Source: Panulirus ornatus (taxonomy: Eukaryota > Arthropoda > Malacostraca > Decapoda > Palinuridae). From it: a stretch of DNA of 64,000 bases. Shown piece after piece: positions 59,465 to 64,000 of this stretch. The DNA is taken from contig NC_092257.1 in assembly GCF_036320965.1 (NCBI RefSeq), positions 17,469,413 through 17,533,412 on the forward strand, written 5' to 3'. Position numbers and translations under genes: made by a program. Positions within the stretch are counted from its first letter, which is position 1, and each line of letters starts with the position of its first letter. A model generated the notes under the pieces. That model was not told where the DNA came from and made no database searches. It worked only from the letters and a program-made list of their open reading frames with translations.

Positions 59465-59726
59465 TTTTGAGTCTTCTGTCGAGTTAATTACCAAGCCAAC
59501 AGCCCGGGTCCCTTTCTCTGTCTCTGACTTTGATATCTTCTCCATTATCTAAAGTTTATCCCACGGGCGACTGAAAACTGTTGGATTAGTTTTCGTCTTG
59601 TTATCCTGCAGGTGGAGGTGCAATGGCAGTACTGCTTTTTCTTCGTTGATGTTCTCATGCACAAATGTCTGACACAAGTTACTCAGTTGTTGGTTTGGTT
59701 CGCATTTACGTTAATGTAAATAAGAC

Positions 59727-59730
<4 letters not shown>
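59465..59730. other. Unassigned sequence
   Basis: No gene or repeat recognised between the GA and TA arrays. Confidence 0.4.

Positions 59731-59815
<85 letters not shown>
59731..59815 (+). repeat. (TA)n microsatellite
   Basis: About 42 perfect TA units. Confidence 0.95.
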
Positions 59816-59817
<2 letters not shown>

Positions 59818-60499
59818 AATAATAGTCCCCGAACTCATAATACACTTCCTTCTGTACAATAGATATACCGTAAAAATTGGACCAGTACTCTACTGATAAG
59901 GTTACACACACAACTAACCACAAATAAAGTAGCGGAGCCTCGTCTCCATCGTATAGCCCACTGAGAGCCCTGGGTAACGTCCCGCTGTCCTCTCTCAGTG
60001 TTGTCTACACTTGAGAGTTTCTTCCTTGTTCTGGAGTCGGCAGTACATGATGACAGCAAACTGATGATCACCCTTGTGTCTACGACAGGTTAAGGGAACG
60101 AGAAACAAAGGGTATATGAAGCAATCACGTACGGTACTGACCTCACACTGATGCAGCAAGCAACTACAGGGCCGACCCACACTCACCTGTAACGAAAGGA
60201 GAGAAGCATGTTAGGCATTATGAAACATATATCTTCGATCAGGATCTTGGTGTTATTGCAAGCGATATCAGGAAATACGAGAGGTTTATGAATATCAAAT
60301 TTCTATCCCCGCCCGCCCCGCACCAACCACCCTCCACTCCTGATACAATAGACACAGTGACTCCGGGTCCCTCAAGGCTCCCATAGCCTGTGGCCTTCTG
60401 TAAATCCTCCACTAACACAGACGTACTCGAGGCCAGCGAACCATCACTATCGGACTTTGCTGTCTCTTACAGACCATCCAACTTCTCTGCTCGGCCCTT
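59816..60499. other. Unassigned sequence
   Basis: No recognised gene. Minus frames 59835-60071 and 59995-60186 are short and unremarkable. Confidence 0.4.
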
Positions 60500-60640
60500 C
60501 TTGCAACGAGACGAGGGCCCTCAAGGCTCCTGGCCTGGGCCCCACTTGGGCCCCCATCTGTCACCCTCCTGTGTCGCATTTTCCCTCACTACTCGCTTCT
60601 ATGTTGGCCTCCAGCGACACCCAGCTACATGCCCTTCACC
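60500..60640 (+). repeat. Dispersed family D, copy 2
   Basis: Corresponds to 17310-17450: a GGGCCCCACTTGGGCCCCC block, CTGTCACCCTCCTGTGTC, then GGCCTCCAGCGACACCCAGC. Open frames across it are unlike any family I know. Confidence 0.6.
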
Positions 60641-60802
60641 AACGCTGTCACAAAGACGTCGCGTCCCCGTCTGCTTGGGCAAATAAGGTCCTTTCAACTA
60701 ACTCTCAGCCGTCATTTGCATACACGTCTGCGCGTGTGTACGGTCACAGAGAGGGATGTACACACAGTCACAAACACACATGCACACTACTACCACACAC
60801 AC

Positions 60803-60803
<1 letters not shown>

Positions 60804-60862
<59 letters not shown>
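60804..60862 (+). repeat. (CA)n microsatellite
   Basis: About 29 CA units, preceded by CACAC-rich sequence. Confidence 0.95.
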
Positions 60863-60863
<1 letters not shown>

Positions 60864-61529
60864 CGACCTACATACTCACTCCCTCGATCCATTTCCTCCG
60901 GATTTCTACAAGCAAAAAAAGGAAGGCTTTTCCGCTGGGCAGTGAAGCACACACCCGAAAAATCACTCTCGGGGGGCAAAGAAAATGGAAAGCAAACCTC
61001 CCAAGTCTTTACCAGAGCCCAACAATTTAATTTTTCCCTTCAGTTAACTCAGGTTCCGTGGCCCTCGCGTCCAGCGCCTCCACCCCTGACTCTTCCATTA
61101 GATCCTTCCTCGCCACCAAATCTCTTGCGCCTTGAATTCCATCAGCTCGTCCCACTAACCGTTTTCTTCTCCACTGGCCAAATTAATCCCATTTTCTATC
61201 AACTCGAGCTTTCACTTCACCACCCCGATTTTCTATCACCAGTGACTTCGTTAGTTACAAACTCCTCCACACCCCGTTAACTCTGCGTGGAATACGGCCA
61301 CACCACACCCTTCTGACGCTCCGATGGTGCCTTCCCTTCCCACTGATGCACTCCGCACACCGCCTTAGTTTAATTAAACTTGCGAGACATCTGGACAGGC
61401 ATCCAAATTGCTCTTACACGTATTTAAACGTAACTTTCCGCAACGTAAGAGGCTTTAGTTGGGTCGTAAAGTTACGAGGAAGAGATACCCTCGCCATCAT
61501 GGCCTCCTGATAATGGGGTAAACACATAC
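60863..61529. other. Unassigned sequence
   Basis: C/T-rich, with an open frame 60756-61280 that starts inside the CA tract. No domain recognised. Confidence 0.4.
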
Positions 61530-61674
61530 CTCCCGGGCCACACTGCCCACAACACACACACACACACACACACACAACACACACACACACACACACACAC
61601 ACCTCCTGGGCCACACTGCCCACCACACACACACACACACACACACACGCATACCTCCTGGGCCACACTGCCCA

Positions 61675-61716
<42 letters not shown>

Positions 61717-62025
61717 CCTGGGCCACACTGCCCACCACACACACACACACACACGCATACCTCCTGGGCCACACTGCCCACCACACACACACACACGCAT
61801 ACCTCCTGGGCCACACTGCCCACCAAACACAAACACACACTTCCTGGCCACACTACCCACCACACAAACACACACCTCCGGAGCTGCGATACTCACCACA
61901 CAAACATCTCCAGGGCCACACTACCCACCACACACACAGCTTCCGGGCCACATCACCCATCACACACACCTCCCGGGCCACACACACACACACACACACA
62001 CATACACACCTCCCAGGCCACACTG
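61530..62025 (+). repeat. Minisatellite with (CA)n in each unit, about 9-10 copies
   Basis: Units read CCTCCTGGGCCACACTGCCC then ACCA and a CA tract of 6 to 40 bp. The unique part is nearly constant at the 5' side and diverges from 61840 onward (TTCCTGGCCACACTACCC, CTCCGGAGCTGCGATACTC). Variable CA length gives units of about 38-75 bp. Minus-strand Cys/Val frames are artefacts. Confidence 0.95.
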
Positions 62026-62372
62026 CTCACCAATGACTGCCTCCTGTAACACTATACACATCCACAGACACAGTCTACATAAGGCAACAATCAAAACATA
62101 CCTGAATCGTTCCAAGACGTTGCCAAACGTTAGCTTCCCAAGGGATTAGAAATCCCCGACTAATATCGAGTAACGTGTTTATGTACAAACCTTCTTATTT
62201 GTCATGTTCGTCCGCCTCCAACACAGTACCTGACGTCACACACTGATTGAGGTACAGCTTGCTTCAGTCGATACGGTAACTGGCAACTCTACACCATACA
62301 TCAACTCGCTACCGTATTATGATAAACCAGTCCCTTATGACGCCGACTGACTGTACAGACAATGTTCTTACA

Positions 62373-62375
<3 letters not shown>
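62026..62375. other. Unassigned sequence
   Basis: No recognised gene or repeat. Confidence 0.4.

Positions 62376-62433
<58 letters not shown>
62376..62433 (+). repeat. (GT)n microsatellite
   Basis: Twenty-nine GT units directly preceding family B copy 4. Confidence 0.95.
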
Positions 62434-62436
<3 letters not shown>

Positions 62437-62500
62437 TACCCTTACGTAATTACCTACTTGTAATGTACGGAGAGAGGGGGAAGTGGGTTCCTCCTTACTC
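62434..62500 (+). repeat. Dispersed family B, copy 4
   Basis: AATTACCCTTACGTAATTAC, CTACTTGTAATGTACGGAGA, GAGGGGGAAG. It shares the GT-flanked AATTACCTA(C/T)TTGTA start and the GTACGGAGAGAG block of the family; the later blocks are lost. Confidence 0.55.
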
Positions 62501-62779
62501 GCGAGGCACCCTTCATCTCTCGAACTTCCTCTAAAACCCTCAACAACTTGTTTTAAAAAAGTCTGTACGCCGTCTGCATCCACAGACTCGTCCCTCCGTA
62601 TGTCCCCTTTCACCCACCACTCCTCCACTACTCCTCCTCCTCCTCCTCCTCTTCATCCTCTAAAGGACTTCTTTCCTTCCACCTTCAGGCAAGTTTGTGG
62701 TTGCTCAAGCGGGCGGGTATCTCTCTAGTACGGACACTCAAAGTCACGTTATTCTGAAGAGAGAAAATCAAGGTTCCTT

Positions 62780-63020
62780 CAGTTCTTTCCGGTTATCTTA
62801 CTCCTTGCCTCTTTCGGAGAACTGATGTTCATTGTTCACTTTCTCAGACTGGTTTAAGAAACTTATGGACTATGATCAGATCACCCCTCGCTCTTCTCTC
62901 TTCCACTGTGGGTTTATATAGAAGGGTTTCTAGCCTTTTCCGTGCAACTCAGCTCTGTTAATTCTGGTAACATCTTCGTCGCCCTCCTCTGGACCCTCTT
63001 GATAAATTCTGGGTGCTACT
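62780..63020 (-). pseudogene. CR1/L2-like LINE C-terminal fragment
   Basis: The minus strand encodes EFIKRVQRRATKMLPELTEL, SCTEKA, then after decay REKSEG-SD (family: RRxRGDL) and a later VNNEHQFSERGK block. These match, in order, the same CR1/L2 C-terminal region as 55976-56182. Stops and indels make it inactive. Upstream on the minus strand it is cut off by a TG tract that is the tail of SINE copy 3. Confidence 0.8.
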
Positions 63021-63034
63021 TTAAGTGCGATGAC

Positions 63035-63037
<3 letters not shown>

Positions 63038-63093
<56 letters not shown>
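63038..63093 (+). repeat. (CA)n microsatellite at SINE 3' end
   Basis: About 28 CA units, which on the minus strand are the (TG)n tail of SINE copy 3. Confidence 0.95.
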
Positions 63094-63095
<2 letters not shown>

Positions 63096-63097
<2 letters not shown>

Positions 63098-63255
63098 CAG
63101 TCTAAGGCAGGTACCAATTTATAGACCAGTTCTAACAGGAAGGGGAACACCTGGGTTGGTTGCGGGTCGTCTAACGGGCCTAGGATTCGAACTCGTCCTG
63201 GCTGGCCCGTGCGGTCTCATGCTTAGTAACGCTGACCCCTACACCACAGAGACCC
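63096..63255 (-). mobile_element. tRNA-derived SINE, copy 3
   Basis: On the minus strand: TCTGTGGTGTAGGGGTCAGCG (A box, about 63252-63232), AGTTCGAATCC (B box, about 63193-63183), CTGGTCTATAAATTGG, then TACCTGCCTTAGACTGG and (TG)n. Spacing of the boxes (about 40 bp) is close to that of a tRNA, making this the best-preserved head of the three copies. It is inserted next to a LINE relic at 62780-63020. Confidence 0.9.
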
Positions 63256-63291
63256 CCCCTACTTATGCAGGAGTTAAGGACGTGGTCCGGG

Positions 63292-63292
<1 letters not shown>

Positions 63293-63356
<64 letters not shown>

Positions 63357-63363
63357 TGTGTGT
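63293..63363 (+). repeat. (GT)n microsatellite
   Basis: About 35 GT units with one TATG interruption. Forms an inverted pair with CA at 63429-63463. Confidence 0.95.
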
Positions 63364-63427
63364 ACATTTCTCATACTGCCTGTATTATCCTCACCCATAT
63401 ACGCCTGACCCTAATATTCTTTCCACA

Positions 63428-63428
<1 letters not shown>

Positions 63429-63463
<35 letters not shown>
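63429..63463 (+). repeat. (CA)n microsatellite
   Basis: Seventeen CA units. Confidence 0.95.
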
Positions 63464-63467
<4 letters not shown>

Positions 63468-63783
63468 AAACCCGCTACATAACCTTGCTGTTCATATTTA
63501 TCTTACATGTGTACCTACGCCACACAAAAATGTGTACACAACCCCCAAATGGAAACCAAACCTCCCCACGCAAATAAACCTTCACGGACCCACGTACACG
63601 AGGGTCTCAACACCTACAAAAAGAGTTCCTCGTATTTGTACAAAACAGCTTCCAAGTGTTGCTTGCTTACAAGCCTCCCTCCATCCTCCACACAGGGACA
63701 GACAACCTCCACAAAGGCCACATCAAAAAAAAAAGAAAAAGAAAAAAAAAGAAATTGAAGTGACGGAGCGATACGAGTGTTTT

Positions 63784-63788
<5 letters not shown>
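63464..63788. other. Unassigned sequence
   Basis: No gene. Contains an A/AG-rich run at 63726-63754 just before the TC array. Confidence 0.4.

Positions 63789-63864
<76 letters not shown>
63789..63864 (+). repeat. (TC)n microsatellite
   Basis: Thirty-eight perfect TC units. Confidence 0.95.
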
Positions 63865-63866
<2 letters not shown>

Positions 63867-64000
63867 CACACACACGCGTAGCACAGAAATACCCATGACA
63901 CAGTCTGGACACGTACAGACCCAGACCCCCATACGAATCCCAAGATCAGCGCCTCCAGGAACTTCATAAATCAATACAGCAGAGCATGTGCGTCCCTGCT

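Noticed and set aside
61530..62025. Repeat-spacer array resembling CRISPR
   Set aside because: The spacers are CA microsatellite of variable length rather than unique sequence.

Overview
This window reads as nuclear DNA of a crustacean, most probably a decapod (lobster, crayfish or crab type). No prokaryotic gene arrangement is present. There is one long clean reading frame in 64 kb. The sequence is saturated with long perfect dinucleotide microsatellites and locus-specific minisatellites. Several dispersed repeat families in it resemble, from memory, repeats common in decapod genomes: a tRNA-derived SINE ending in TG or TA repeats, and a LINE whose 3' tail reads CGCTACCTCGC. The organism call is inference from repeat content; no host marker gene was recognised.

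Layout. 1-4.3 kb is a dense repeat cluster: a CR1/L2-like LINE fragment, two SINE copies, one copy of dispersed family A, three copies of GT-flanked family B, two minisatellites and many GT/CA/GA/TA tracts. 4.3-16.3 kb is mostly unassigned sequence with minisatellites, one 5'-truncated LINE 3'-UTR copy near 10.1 kb and a family A copy near 11.3 kb. 16.3-31 kb holds four more family A copies, a 33-bp minisatellite that stays open on both strands (21.5 kb), a hAT-like terminus (25.6 kb), an AT-rich block with a 186-bp tandem duplication (26.5 kb) and several minisatellites. 31-36 kb contains more minisatellites and two decayed LINE pieces in opposite orientation: an RNase H-like fragment near 34.1 kb and a reverse transcriptase with a YVDD box near 35.4 kb. 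36-46 kb is microsatellite-rich and has a CR1/L2-like fragment split by a CT tract (38.6-39.0 kb) and a Jockey/I-like fragment (45.1 kb).

46.55-48.6 kb is the clearest gene: a 574-codon uninterrupted LINE reverse transcriptase frame, 5'-truncated so that it lacks the endonuclease, followed by its 3' UTR, A33 and a long TA array, with a short TA array at its 5' edge. 48.6-64 kb returns to unassigned sequence with minisatellites, a CpG-rich patch (49.5 kb), two pairs of dispersed repeats, two CR1/L2-like fragments (56.0 and 62.8-63.0 kb), a third SINE (63.1 kb) and an exceptional 430-bp perfect GA array (59.0 kb).

No confident host protein-coding gene, rRNA, functional tRNA or CRISPR array was found. 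A few short open frames (6.15, 36.4, 58.1-58.6 kb) are listed only as weak candidates. The window is best seen as intergenic or intronic sequence shaped by retrotransposon insertion, decay, and microsatellite growth at retrotransposon tails and inside old copies. Minisatellite boundaries are read by eye and may be off by a partial unit.
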